NCBI RefSeq assembly: GCF_905171765.1
Contig: NC_053391.1
Location: 689,249,257-689,313,256 of the forward strand
Source of the DNA: Bufo bufo
Taxonomy: Eukaryota > Chordata > Amphibia > Anura > Bufonidae
Direction: 5' to 3'
DNA length: 64,000 nt
The position numbers and the translations under genes are program-made. Shown one piece after another: positions 11,693-22,792 of the stretch (the stretch's first letter is position 1; each line of letters opens with the position of its first letter). The notes under the pieces are model-generated. The model did not search any database. It had not been told where the DNA came from and saw only the letters and a program-made list of their open reading frames with translations.

Positions 11693-11736
11693 GCAGTCTG
11701 ATGAAAGCACACTTGTGCTGAAACGCGTCACTATGC
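11693..11736 (+). ncRNA. Second hammerhead motif, inverted PLE arm
   Basis: The same 44-base motif as at 8703-8746, but on the plus strand in the inverted arm: GCAGT CTGATGA, AGCAC-ACTT-GTGCT, GAAAC, GCGTC, ACTATGC. Every core position is unchanged. Transcripts leaving the element in either direction would carry one copy. Confidence 0.8.
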
Positions 11737-12573
11737 CACTTGAATATGTGACTGAATAAATCTACATTGTGATCTACATCTGCGAAGTGCCGGTCTTCTT
11801 CTTTGAAACGTTTGTCTGGACGCCATTCCACGGACACGTGCACCGCGAATTCAAGAAGGTAGTGCCGCCCTGTTTTCACTAGAATCCATGGCCATGCACT
11901 GTCAGGTGTAAACAGAACAGGAACCTGGAAGATAGAGGCAGCGGAGGCAGCGCAGAGGACCAGAGCGGAGTGGAGCAGGTAATTATGAATTTTCTATTTC
12001 AGAGGCCATGCTCCAGGCCTCATTTTTACCAGAAAAGTGGCGACATTTCCTTCCATCCTGCCTCCTATTTATAAATCAGCGGTTTCCTTCACTGCAGAGG
12101 ACGGAGCTCACTGGTTATCACCATCTCCTGCCAATCCAGTTATAGGCGTCCTGCAGTAACCAGTAAGCACATTACCTTGCTAGTGGGGAAGGCGCCTATT
12201 GGTTAACGCTTGAATGACCAGGCCCGAAAAGGCCTTAAAGGGCTTCTGTCACCCCACTAAACTCATTATATATTTTTTGTGTACTTATAATCCCTATCCT
12301 GCCATATTGCCATACATTATGTCATTAATAATTTTCGTTCAGTAGATTTAGCAAAAAAACGTACTTTTATGATATGTTAATTATCTTTCTACCAGCAAGT
12401 AGGGCGTCTACTTGCTGGTAGCAGCCGCAGAAAACCGCCCCCTCCTTCTGTTGATTGACAGGGCCAGCCGCGATCTCCTCCTCCGGCCAGCCCTCTCAGC
12501 ATTTCAAAAATCGCGCGCCTGTGTTGATTCGGCACAGGCGCTCTGAGATAAGGAGGCTCGCCTCCTCAGCACT

Positions 12574-13235
12574 TGTTAAAGATGTGTGAATTTTATTCTA
12601 TATTTTTCTATATCTAGGATTGTAATGAGTTAACTTTTTCTTCTCCAAGTGCCCACCCACCCCCTCTTTGTTTCAAGACTGGAGAAGAGAGGGGGGGCAA
12701 AGAGCTGTGCTGTGAGAAGTGTCTGATTTCTCATCCTTGTACAGATGTCCCAACAAGGGAGGCATATATAGAGTGTGAAGGAGTGCATAAGCCAATTATA
12801 TGGCTCGATGATATGTATGTATTATTCACTGCCTATAGAGAAGCACCTCTTTGAAGTGTCACATATGACGTATGCAGTATTATTGTTAGAATAGAAGCCA
12901 TTACAAAATGGCGACGGTAACCAGATGTTTACATTAGTTCACATTCCAAAGTAGGGCCCAGTGCTCACATGCCAGGGTGTTATCTCCTCTCTCTTATCTC
13001 TTCTTTTTTTTTGACCAATGAAACAATGTTTAAGCCTCAGTGAGGACTGCCCTCTTCTGAAGATGTATATACGCTTACCCCATGTAATAAAAGTTAGAGA
13101 TTGCATTGACCATCTATGTGTCAGCGTCTAGTCTCTCAGCCACGCGTGGATATTAACCCCGGGGAAGGGGGGGGGTACATTGAGTTGGAACACCAGAGTG
13201 TATCTTAAATGCCCTAATTTAGGGTGTCTTCATCA
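12574..13235 (+). repeat. ERV 5' LTR
   Basis: Begins TGTTAAAGAT and ends TCTTCATCA (TG...CA). Contains a TATATA at about 13066 and AATAAA at 13086-13091, giving plausible promoter and polyadenylation signals in the usual order. Confidence 0.88.
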
Positions 13236-13237
13236 AA

Positions 13238-13257
13238 TGGCGACCACGAAGGGACTC
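13238..13257 (+). promoter_or_regulatory. Primer-binding site, tRNA-Arg type
   Basis: TGGCGACCACGAAGGGACTC starts two bases after the 5' LTR. It is complementary to the 3' end expected of a vertebrate tRNA-Arg(UCG) (acceptor CGTGGTCG plus CCA, preceded by CCCTT). The tRNA match is from memory, not a search. Confidence 0.72.
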
Positions 13258-15386
13258 TGAGCGAAAGTAGCATCAAACAGCTGACAAGACGGGCCCCTGA
13301 GCTTGACGAACGGCAGAGGGGAGAGGATTGCAACCTCAAAGAAAGGTGAGAAAACTTTTTATCTCATCTGCCTTTCTGCTATTTACTTCGTCATGCTCAG
13401 ATAGCTCAGTCTGCTGTGAGGTGGTACCGATGTAAGTATAGTAGTCGGCTGTAATGCTGAAAGCTTGGAGTCTATAGAACCAATAGTCTGAAATTATAGA
13501 TCACTCTGGTGTGTATATGTTTTGTGTGTGTCTGTAATTTATGTGAGGAGTGAGTTGAGCACAGACGGTAAAACCACAGAGAAAGGGAGGGGACAGTAAC
13601 CTCCTGGTTTGGAAGGGGGCGCTGTAGCGCCGAGGTGTGGGACAAAGTAAACTCCGACTGACCTGGCAGGGAGACGCGTGGAGCCGTATGACCCTTAGAT
13701 CCTTGAGATAAGGGAAGACTGCAGAGATATTCTCCACCTGACCTGACCCCAGGAAGACACGGCGGAGCCCGCCTGACCCCTGGAGCAGGGGAAGACGTGC
13801 GGGGAGTCCCAGCTGACTAGTCAGACGTGATAGTCAGATTTGAGCCAACCAGAGGGGAGGGTGAATCCTTTGTCTGCGAAGGAAAGGGTTAAAGGTGCTG
13901 ATCACTCCTCTGTTTTGTGTGTGTACTGTTGTTTTGAGATGGGTCAGTCCCACTCACATGAAAAAGGACAATTGAAAGCTAAAATGTGACAAAGAATGTT
14001 AGAGAAAGTGTGGCCCCGGACAGCAGGTGGCCCGGCTGGCAACAGGGATGAACATCTGTAAGAAACTGTGAAGTTAGAGAACTACAGAGATTCACTTTCC
14101 CCTGCCTTCACAGAGAAACATTCCTGAGATAAGAGGAGCGGGGAAAGGGGGGAGTTAATTATGCAGAGTAAGTGATATGTAATATATTATACAAGACAAA
14201 GAATTGTTCAATAATTTTCTTTCTTCTTTCCCAAGCAGTGTACTGTGGGAATCCAGCTTTTAACAAAATGACTGTATGATTATAACATGTATATTGTCTT
14301 ACAGCGACAGACCATCAGCAATTCTGGGTGTTGAGTGGCTATCTGTTTCCAGGAAAGCTGTGTTTGTCTGTGCTACAAGCTTTGGGATGAAAACAGTGTG
14401 GCTGGGTTGGAAGACATAAATGATTCAGTGGAATGTGAATGGGTGTGGCTTTGAGTTGTAGTTGAGGCGAATATGTGTGAAGACTGATTATGAGCTGTTT
14501 GTGAAAATGAGTACATGAAAAAATGAAAAAATGAATGCGTATGGAGTACAGTATTTGTTTTTTTTAAATAATATGCGCATTGAGGATTTTATTTTATTTT
14601 CCTTAGAAGATTTTTGGTTTTTTATTGGTGCCAACAGTGTTGATTGAGCTGTACATTTTTTAAATTGAAGTCAATGAAAAGTTTCTTATGGGCCCTTTGT
14701 GTGTTCATGTCTGTATTGTCAGATCTGTTTGTTTCAATGTTTGAAGTTACGTGTTAAATGTTAAGTGTTGTGCTAAACATCAGAGCACTGTTCTAATGGA
14801 CAGCTGGCACATTACTGACGGACAAAACGAGGACCACAGCGTCCAACTGAAAGGGGTGGACTTAGATGACTCAGAGCGGAGGGAGGAGGATAGGGGTGGA
14901 CGTTACAGACAACGACAGCCCTTGTGACCATCCCCTAGTTATAAGACACTCCCATGGAAGATGAGAAGTCCTGTTTTGTTTTCCAGTCTATTAATTCCGC
15001 GATAGGAAAAGTTGGATACTTCTGTAAGCCAAAATGCCGAGTAACATCAAGCGGCATTGGGTGGTTCAGTGGTGCCAACCATAGGTAGTGTACCTTTGGC
15101 ATTGCTTCAGCCCTGATGTCAAACGCCTCATTGAAGTGAGGAAAAAGTAAGTCTGCCACCCTATGATGGGCCTGCAGAGTCTGTGGGACCCAGATCCCAG
15201 AAGAGAGAGTGTTGTGCTGTGTGTGGTACTCATCGTCCACACCACACGAGAGGATTGTATTCTATGTTGACCATGCCCGGATCACTGTCCGTCCCCACAG
15301 ACACCCATGTTTTTTTTGTCATAAGGAAAACACAAAGACAGGTGAGGGGGAGTTAGATCAAGATTAGGAAACAGGAAAATCCAGTA
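13258..15386 (+). other. ERV leader and gag region, no open frame
   Basis: Non-coding as it stands. A short ATG-initiated stretch near 13939 ('atgggtcagtcccactcaca') reads as an MGQSHSH start, in the style of a myristoylated Gag N-terminus, but stops follow quickly. The middle is AT-rich and appears partly deleted. Open frames on the minus strand show no motif. Confidence 0.45.
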
Positions 15387-18149
15387 TTGGCTCTACTTTT
15401 AAATTTTTTTAGCAGATTCAGTCTGGCCAATGATATCCCTCACTTGGGTGATAAAGAAGTAGTTCCGTTTTTGATTGATACTGGAGCAGCCAAGACAGTT
15501 GTGCACAGCAAACATGGCCCTCCCCTGATTTACTCCCAAGGACACCAGTCTTTGGGTAGAAGAGGATGGGAAAGTAGTACGCTTCCCTTTTCAAAATAAA
15601 CCACTCCATATTAGATTTGCTCCTAACCAAGATGCGCTTGCCGTTTGTGGTCAGTGGTAACGCCCCTTTGTTGCCTCCTTGGTGCAGATTGCTTGCAAAA
15701 GTACATGCTGATCAGTAGGACTGCACTGTGAAGCTTACAGGTGCCCTCAACGACCCAGGAACTTTGTTTGTTGGCCATTAGTGATAAAATTTCCCTGGTC
15801 CATGTTTGTATCAGTATCCAGAAGCTGAGAAAAGCAAAACCACTCACCATTGGATGGTACATGACCTACATGCCGTTAATGAAGCCACAGTTTCTACACC
15901 CCACATCGTGCCCAATAAACACACCTTGTTGGCTCAGGTTCCATTACCGCCACTCACTCCACTGTGATTGATTTGTCCTTTGTCCCTACGCCTCACAGAT
16001 GCGGTGGTAGATGCTTTTTATGGGTAGATGCTTTTTATGCCTAGAACTGGCAATTTTGTGTTCCCCCACACTGGGCCTATCAGATTATTACATTTAGATT
16101 GTGTTGTTATGAAGTGAGTGGCCATGACTCAGCTGTCCTCACCCAACTGCATGGCCAGCAATAATGCCCCGTATCATTATATTCAGTCAGACTTGATCCC
16201 GTGGCCAGAGGTGCCCCCTTTCTGCATCAGAGCTGTAGTAGTTGTCCTAGCTGTGCTTGATGAAAGCTCTGAGATAGCTCTGAACCACAAAGTGATGGTG
16301 ATATTACATCTATCCTCATGAACGTACAATCCAAATGATTGTTTTGTTGCCCGTTATTTGAGAATGCAGTGTTCCATTTTGCTGCCCTGACAATGTTGTC
16401 TCCAAAGGTGTAATACTTTGGACCCAGCCCACCCTGTTGCCTCTGGATCAAGGGGGGAGGGAAGAGTTAGGGCACCGCACTTTAAACTTTTCTTCCAGAT
16501 TCAAAGGAAGAGGCTCCTGACTGTTTGCAGATGATGTCACAAGAGGTAGTGGGATTTGGTAAATCAGCCATTAGGTAATCTAGATCATGTGCTCTTTGTG
16601 GGATGGATCGAGGTATGGCCAGGATGGCAGGTACTACACAGGTTGGGCAGTGTGATTAAACGAGAAACTACCACAATGTCTGTTCAAGAAGTGGAGCTAA
16701 AAGACTCTGAAGATGGCTTGCAGATATGTAGATGGAAAAATAGCCAACATTTACACTGATTCAAGGTGTGCTTTTGGGATAGCCCATGACTATGGGCCCA
16801 TATGGAAAGCCAGATGACTCCTTGATCGTTCAGGTAAACCCATCAAAAATGGGGGAAGCAGTCGACGGTCTCTGATGGAAAGCCTCTTGTTACTAACATT
16901 TGAGAGTGATGATAGCAATGAAAGGCCACTTTAACCAGCACTGCCAGAGGAGGCAATGCGGAAAGCCAGGTAGATCAGGCCCGCAAAAATGGCTGCCAAA
17001 TTACCTCAGCAGACCCCTGATCTTAAGTGGCACACAGTTCAGGTCCCTGAATAACTCCTCCTGTCTCCCGAAAGTTCTTAAGACCTTACAGAACCAGATG
17101 GGGAAGGAGGAAAGGGACTGAAGGATGGAAAAGGGGGGACTACAAATAAGAAGGGAAACTTTACCTTCTCAGGTCCCTCTACTCCACGATGGCACAGGCA
17201 ACCCATGGAGATGCACCAGACAAAAACTGCTATATGTGATTTAGTACATAGCATATGGTACGCCCCAGGGTTCAGCACAGTCAGACATACTCAAGGATAA
17301 ATGGTTTGTGCCCAGAACAACGTGGGCAAGGTGGTTAAGGTACCCAAGAAACACATCTTGCTTTTTGTATCTGTTTCAACGTTTGCAGACTACCTTCAAC
17401 TACCCAAGGTGGGCATGTATGAGTATGTATTGATATGTGATGACTTGTTTTCAGGATGGCCAAAAACGTACCCTAAGAAGTAAAGAAGATTATGGCCGAA
17501 GTTGTGTGCAGGTATGGGGTACTTTAGATCATTGAAAGTGACACAGGTGTTCACTTCACAGGTGAAGTGATGCAGGAGATGATGAAGGTTTTGGGTGTAG
17601 GACAGGCCTTACATGCTTCGTACGATCCACAAAGCAGCAGTAGAGTAGGGAAAAGGAACTGAACGGGACACTAAGTTAAAGATTCAAAGCCTAATAGAGT
17701 GCCTGCTGGTAGCCCTCTTTTAGTAAGGTATACGCCTAACCGTGAGACAGGCCTTTGTCCCTAATAAGGTCCTTTTTGGGTCAGCCCCTAGGATAGGATT
17801 TTATTTCCCACAGCAGCTTCAGATGCAACATGGTTGTCTGGCAGATTATGTGATCAGTTTTGTACAAGCATTTGACTAAAGTACATTTTTGAGTTTTTGC
17901 TTCACTTCCAGGTTTTGATAAAGTACCAGGAACCCACCCAATTGTGTCTGGAGATTGGGTGGTAGAAAAAGACACGTTAGGAAAGTCCTAAAACCCTGGT
18001 TTGATGGTCCATTCAAAGTGTTGTTGACCACATGCACAGTGAAGCTCAAAGAAAAGGATAATTGGATTGATTTCAAGGAAGTGTTGAGACTGGTTTTCCC
18101 TTGTGTGACTGTTGATCATGACTCAAAAGAATATGGAAAAATTGTATGA
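15387..18149 (+). pseudogene. ERV pro-pol remnant
   Basis: Decayed polyprotein with many stops and frameshifts. Retropepsin: 'VPFLIDTGAAKTVV' around 15460, keeping the DTGA active-site loop. RT fingers at about 15840-15970, in shifting frames, resemble the 'DLRAVNEAT'-type motif; the catalytic YXDD is not legible. RNase H: near 16740-16800 a 'TDSRCAFGIAHDYGP'-like motif split over two frames. Integrase: 'VLICDDLFSGWPKTYPKK' near 17430-17480, and a C-terminal GPFKVLLTT motif near 18010-18040, similar to the gammaretroviral integrase tail. Described as a fossil only. Confidence 0.78.
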
Positions 18150-18369
18150 AAACATCGATCCAGAAAATCAGAAGCACTGATGACCTCCAGTCCCCCCACA
18201 TAATGTCAACGCCAGTTAGGGAAAGATCATCTGACTTCCCCGTGCTCAAATCCAGTGTCACGGGAGGCTGTTCGCTAGGTATGGCTTGTCGTGGAAGCTG
18301 GTGAAGAGGATGTCGGAGCATTGGGACAGATGTTTAGGTTTAGGGAGAGAATGAAATTCAAGGGGGGAC
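18150..18369 (+). other. ERV pol-PPT interval, env absent; polypurine tract
   Basis: Only ~210 bp separate the integrase end from the polypurine tract AAGGGGGGAC (18360-18369), which abuts the 3' LTR. No surface or transmembrane motif is visible on the plus strand, so env is deleted or was never present in this copy. Confidence 0.65.
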
Positions 18370-19024
18370 TGTTAAAGATCTGTGAATTTTATTCTATATT
18401 TTTGTATATCTAGGATTGTAATGAGTTAACTTTTTCTTCTCCAAGTGCCCACCCACCCCCTCTTTGTTTCAAGACTGGAGAAGAGAGGGGGGGCAAAGAG
18501 CTGTGCTGTGAGAAGTGTCTGATTTCTCATCCTTGTACAGATGTCCCAACAAGGGAGGCATATATAGAGTGTGAAGGAGTGCATAAGCCAATTATATGGC
18601 TCGATGATATGTATATATTATTCACTGCCTATAGAGAAGCACCTCTTTGAAGTGTCACATATGACGTATGCAGTATTATTGTTAGAATAGAAGCCATTAC
18701 AAAATGGCGACGGTAACCAGATGTTTACATTAGTTCACATTCCAAAGTAGGGCCCAGTGCGCAGATGCCAGGGTGTTATCTCCTCTCTCTTATCTCTTCT
18801 TTCTTTTTGACCGATGAAACAATGTTTAAGCCTCAGTGAGGACTGCCCTCTTCTGAAGATGTATATACGCTTACCCCATGTAATAAAAGTTAGAGATTGC
18901 ATTGACCATCTATGTGTCAGCGTCTAGTCTCTCAGCCACGCGTGGATATTAACCCCGGGGGGGGTACATTGATTTGGAACACCAGAGTGTATCTTAAATG
19001 CCCTAATTTAGGGCGTCTTCATCA
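18370..19024 (+). repeat. ERV 3' LTR
   Basis: Colinear with the 5' LTR from TGTTAAAGAT to TCTTCATCA. Differences are scattered single substitutions plus a shorter G-run near 18957. TATATA and AATAAA are retained. Confidence 0.88.
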
Positions 19025-20464
19025 CACTCCCTCAGTGCGCCTGCGCCGATGACGTCTTCTCTTTCGGTGACGTCATCGGCGCAGGCGCACTGAGGGAGTG
19101 CTGAGGAGGCGAGCCTCCTTATCTCAGAGCGCCTGCGCCAAAAAATCAACACAGGCGCGCGATTTTTGAAATGCTGACAGGGCTGGCCGGAGGAGGAGAT
19201 CGCGGCTGGTCCTGTCAATCAACAGAAGGAGGGGGCGGTTTTCTGCGGCTGCTACCAGCAAGTAGACGCCCTACTTGCTGGTAGAAAGGTAATTAGCATA
19301 TCATAAAAGAAAGTTTTTTGCTAATCTTACTGAACGAAATTCTTAATAACATAATGTATGGCAATATGACAGGATAGGGATTAATAAATACACAAAAAAA
19401 AAAATATGAGTTTAGTGGGGTGACAGAAGCCCTTTAATGACAGACACTTTTTTGTGATTTAGCACACGTGGTGGTTCAAATGGTTGTAACTATCATATTT
19501 GTTGGACTACCAAGATAATTTTTGCAACAATTTTTATTTGGGGGAAACTATACAAAAGTTTTTAAAAAGTATATATTTTTTCAAAACTATTGCTCCTTAT
19601 TCTTTAAATATACAAACTGACACCAAAATAAATTATTATAATTAGTTCTCTATTTTGTGTATTTTGCTATATAATATGAAAAGTTTCACGTGAATGGGGC
19701 GGTAATGGTGACGGTTTTGATTGGTTTGGGTGTCTTTTCTTTTATGTATGATTTTTTTTTTTAACTTAATATATTTCTGCTACATAATATGTCCCCCAAG
19801 AGGTCATAAAAAGATCTTGAGGGACACTGTCACTTTTTTAAATTTTGCACTTTTTCATAAAAATACTGTGGTGGGACAGTGAACACTCTCTTTTATTAAG
19901 CACTTTATCCTTTATATTTTATTTTATTTTTTAATTTATTTAGTTTTCGAATTTTTTTAAATCATTTTTTAACTTTTTTTTAAATATATTTTTACCACAT
20001 AATTTGTCCCCAAGAGGTCACTGAAAGACTCTTGGGAGACAATAAGTGACTTTTTTTGTACTATTTCCACTGTAACTGGAGCATCCAAAGGAGCCCCAGT
20101 TACAGGGAAACCAGCCTGCTGCGGAGGCTTTGTACCAGGGCAGCGCTCCTCTGTTCCCGAGACACCCAGAGATCACGTGATCGCTGGGTCTACACTGCAG
20201 AGCGCTCATAGAGGAGAAGGCAGAAGCGCTAATAAAGCTTCTGCTCGGCTTCCCCGCTCTCACTAATAGCCGGGGACCCTTTCTGCTCCTGCTACAGTGC
20301 ACGAGCAAAACCTGTGATCCATCTGCTGTGCGGTGCTCTGTGCAGAAACACAGCTGATTGCAGGATCAGCTGTGTTTCTGCCCAGCAGGGCGGGGGCCGC
20401 AAACCATGGCTCTGGGGGCCGCATGCGGCCTGCGGGCCGCAGGTTGTGCACCCCTGGTTTAGAT

Positions 20465-22792
20465 GATGGGTGCCTGAGGTGTAGTCCCTCACCCTGCAGC
20501 AGTGTCTGTATAGTTGTATTTCGCTGATCGCTCTGCTGTTTTGTCTCAGTGATGCTTTCTGGAAGCAGAATTGCTGGTCACTCTGGAGTGTTGGTGTCAC
20601 AGGAGAAGACTATTTGGTTCCAAGGAGTAGGATCTCAGACATGTACTTTCTCTCCTCTCTCTCTATAGACTGGAACTCCTGGCAGGAAGCAGGACCAGCC
20701 CCCGCTTACCAAGAGGGGAGGAACAGAGTGGTTAGCCATGTTCATGACAACCATTGCCAACAATACCTTCCTCTCCTGGAATGCATGGCGAAAAAACTAT
20801 AAAAATGCATAATATTATATCACATAACTATATACAATTACAGATACCCCCAGGTCTGGAGACTGCACTGCCACAAAGAAGAGCAGGAGAAGGACGACAG
20901 ACTTGTTTTGGTTGGGAATGCTGGTCAGTTCTATTTCCCCATAGGATCCGTTGATGCTGCCTCTTGTGCTGCAGTAAAGCCCTGGTACCTATGTTTGTAT
21001 TTCACTGGCCATAGCTTATTTTAACTGTGCAGATCTTGCACATCTCTGTGGTTTTGTGTGCCGGCCTTGTGGAGAAAAACCACCGTGACTACAGTTGCCA
21101 CAATTTCTACAGTTACTACTGCTACTAATGGCCAGATGCCTGATGCTTTTACTGCTGCTACTAATCACATTCTGCCTCTTAAAAATGATGTGTGGATCTT
21201 TCGTTTTGTTTTCCAGGTGTTTTCTTGTGAGGCCTATAAATGGAAAGTCACATATTTGGTACACACGGATTAATAAATGGTAATGGCAAAATTGCAGATG
21301 TGTTTTCTATAATGTACAGACAGTGGCCCTATTAAATGTATCAACTCTTCCACAAACACACTGCACACTGATATTGACAATTTACTGGGGAAATAGGCAA
21401 TATTGGCGGTGAAATGTCTTTCAAGTACGCCTTTAATATCACTGTGTCAACCATTAAATGTTTGTAGTAAAATGTATTTGAAACACATGGTCTGATCTCT
21501 GATGTATCTGCTAACATGGATAAAAGAACCCAGTGTTTGCAGTGAATTGTTTTTTTTCCACTAGGCCTGAAATAACGCATGTCCAACTATGAAATAATTA
21601 GACTAAAATGTATAAAAACACAGTCTGTTTAAATGCTAAAAAAAAATTTTTTATTATTGAAGTTCTGCAGAAGCAACTGGTATATTAAGCAGTGTGTCCA
21701 GCCCCTCACTTTGTCAAGGCTTTCCCTGCTTAATGTCCCTAAAATCTACACAATTATATCTTTCTATTCTTTCCCGGCACTGTCCCTGTTACACTAGAAT
21801 AGATACTTCTACCTCTGTACTCTGTAAAATGGCAGACACTCCACAGATCCATCCAGCCTCAACAGCAGCTCATAATAGTGTGGTGTTTGATTTCTCTGCA
21901 CAGCCATCTTTCTGTCTACAGCTACCTCCGATTGGCTGCTGAGGCTGTATGTCAGCCTGTGACCAATCAGATTAAGTCCTTCCACTTCCGCCCAGTGTCA
22001 TGTGATTATCCTTCTTCTTTTCCTCCTGGTTTTCCCCTGGGAACCATTTTATGCATTTCATTCGAAACTAATGAAATATTTTAAGCTTCGGGATGAGGAT
22101 GAATTTTTGGCAAATTCATAAAGAATCCAATTAGTTTAGAATCAATTATGTAGTTCTTCCTATGGGTCACAATATGATGGTGTCTATTGTAAGTGCGGTC
22201 ACACTATGGAGGTCTCTACCGTAAGAGTAGTCACACTATGGAGGTCTCTACCATAAGAGTAGTCACACTGTAGAAGTCTCTACTGTAAGAGCATTCATAC
22301 TATTGAGCCTCATGATAATTTATCATGAAGGATATTTTTCTCTTCCTCTGGATGAAGGCTGCAGGATTATACAGTAGGTGGAGATAGATGAAGGTCTTTT
22401 GGCAGCTTCTTGCTATGTTAGCTTGGATTTTGGTAGTAGGAAGGTGCCACCAAGGACATTCACTTTTTATTTTCCAGAGATCAACACTCCACTCATATGA
22501 ACACGTAAACCAATGTTTCAGGGCTGAGCTGTTGTTGCTTACCAGCACATACAGGACCTGAGCTCCTCAAACAGGGCAAATATTTGGTGGCTTGGGATGG
22601 GAAAGCAATGTAGAAAATCATTGAGCTCTTCAGTATGACCACTTCTCCTATCTTTATCGATGAAGATTTCTTCATCAATGGGAGTGACTCCTAGTGACCT
22701 CTCTGCCCAAAACAACACCCATTTATATAAGAAGTGGAGAAGCGTATTTATTTATGCAGTTTTTTATTAGAATAATGATAATTTTCTAAACC
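20465..22792. other. No gene seen; intergenic with a short tandem repeat
   Basis: No frame shows a recognisable domain. A ~39-bp tandem repeat (three copies around 'gtcacactatggaggtctct' and 'taagagtagt') occupies about 22190-22300. Short open frames at 20614, 21016-21264, 21694 and 22300 lack conserved motifs. Confidence 0.5.

Larger units (their letters stand above)
8631..11885 (-). mobile_element. Penelope-like retroelement with inverted terminal arm
   Basis: A complete insertion bounded by the 15-bp direct repeat CCATGGCCATGCACT (8616-8630, 11886-11900). The coding copy runs on the minus strand with its 3' end at 8631. Its 3' ~680 bp (about 8635-9312) is repeated in inverted orientation at about 11123-11810, giving head-to-head terminal arms. 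Penelope-like elements commonly carry such a pseudo-LTR copy in direct or inverted orientation. The arms include the last ~90 codons of the GIY-YIG region and the 3' UTR. The 3' region holds stacked (A)AAATTCGCA repeats. The two arms are very similar, so insertion looks recent relative to the host hAT. Confidence 0.88.
12574..19024 (+). mobile_element. Endogenous retrovirus, full-length but defective
   Basis: Two LTRs (12574-13235 and 18370-19024), a primer-binding site, decayed pro-pol and a polypurine tract, flanked by the 4-bp TSD CACT (12570-12573, 19025-19028). A 4-bp TSD and pol motifs resembling gammaretroviruses point to a class I-like ERV. There is no recognisable env between the integrase end (~18149) and the PPT. 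The gag region (13258-15386) keeps no long open frame. By hand alignment the LTRs differ at about nine positions plus one short indel over ~655 bp. Confidence 0.88.
12235..19437. mobile_element. Palindromic MITE with TTAA ends, split by an ERV
   Basis: TTAA at both ends (12235-12238, 19434-19437) followed by the TIR AGGGCTTCTGTCACCCC and its exact complement. The inverted arms match across the ERV: 'taccagcaagtagggcgtct' at about 12391 against its complement near 19255, and 'aatcgcgcgcctgtgttgat' near 12508 against its complement near 19145. The centre at 19029-19100 is itself a hairpin built on CCTCAGTGCGCCTGCGCC. TTAA TSDs suggest a piggyBac-type family, though the TIR begins AGGG rather than the usual CCC. 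A diverged relative lies at 25757-26394. Confidence 0.82.
8092..20456. mobile_element. hAT element hosting nested PLE, MITE and ERV
   Basis: Flanked by the exact 8-bp TSD GTTTAGAT (8084-8091, 20457-20464). TIR is CAGGGGTGCACAACCT, and the right end is its complement with few changes; GGGGGCCGCA subterminal motifs lie on both sides. Removing the nested PLE (8631-11885) and MITE plus ERV (12235-19437) leaves roughly 1.9 kb of hAT, without a transposase. The segment 19438-20456 is AT-rich with two 'aagaggtca..aaga..cttg' blocks. The TSD with central TA fits the Buster-type hAT preference (inference). Confidence 0.88.

Noticed and set aside
14935..15240. Minus-strand 101-codon ORF within the ERV
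   Set aside because: Antisense to the decayed gag-pro region and without a family motif; ERV reading direction is plus.
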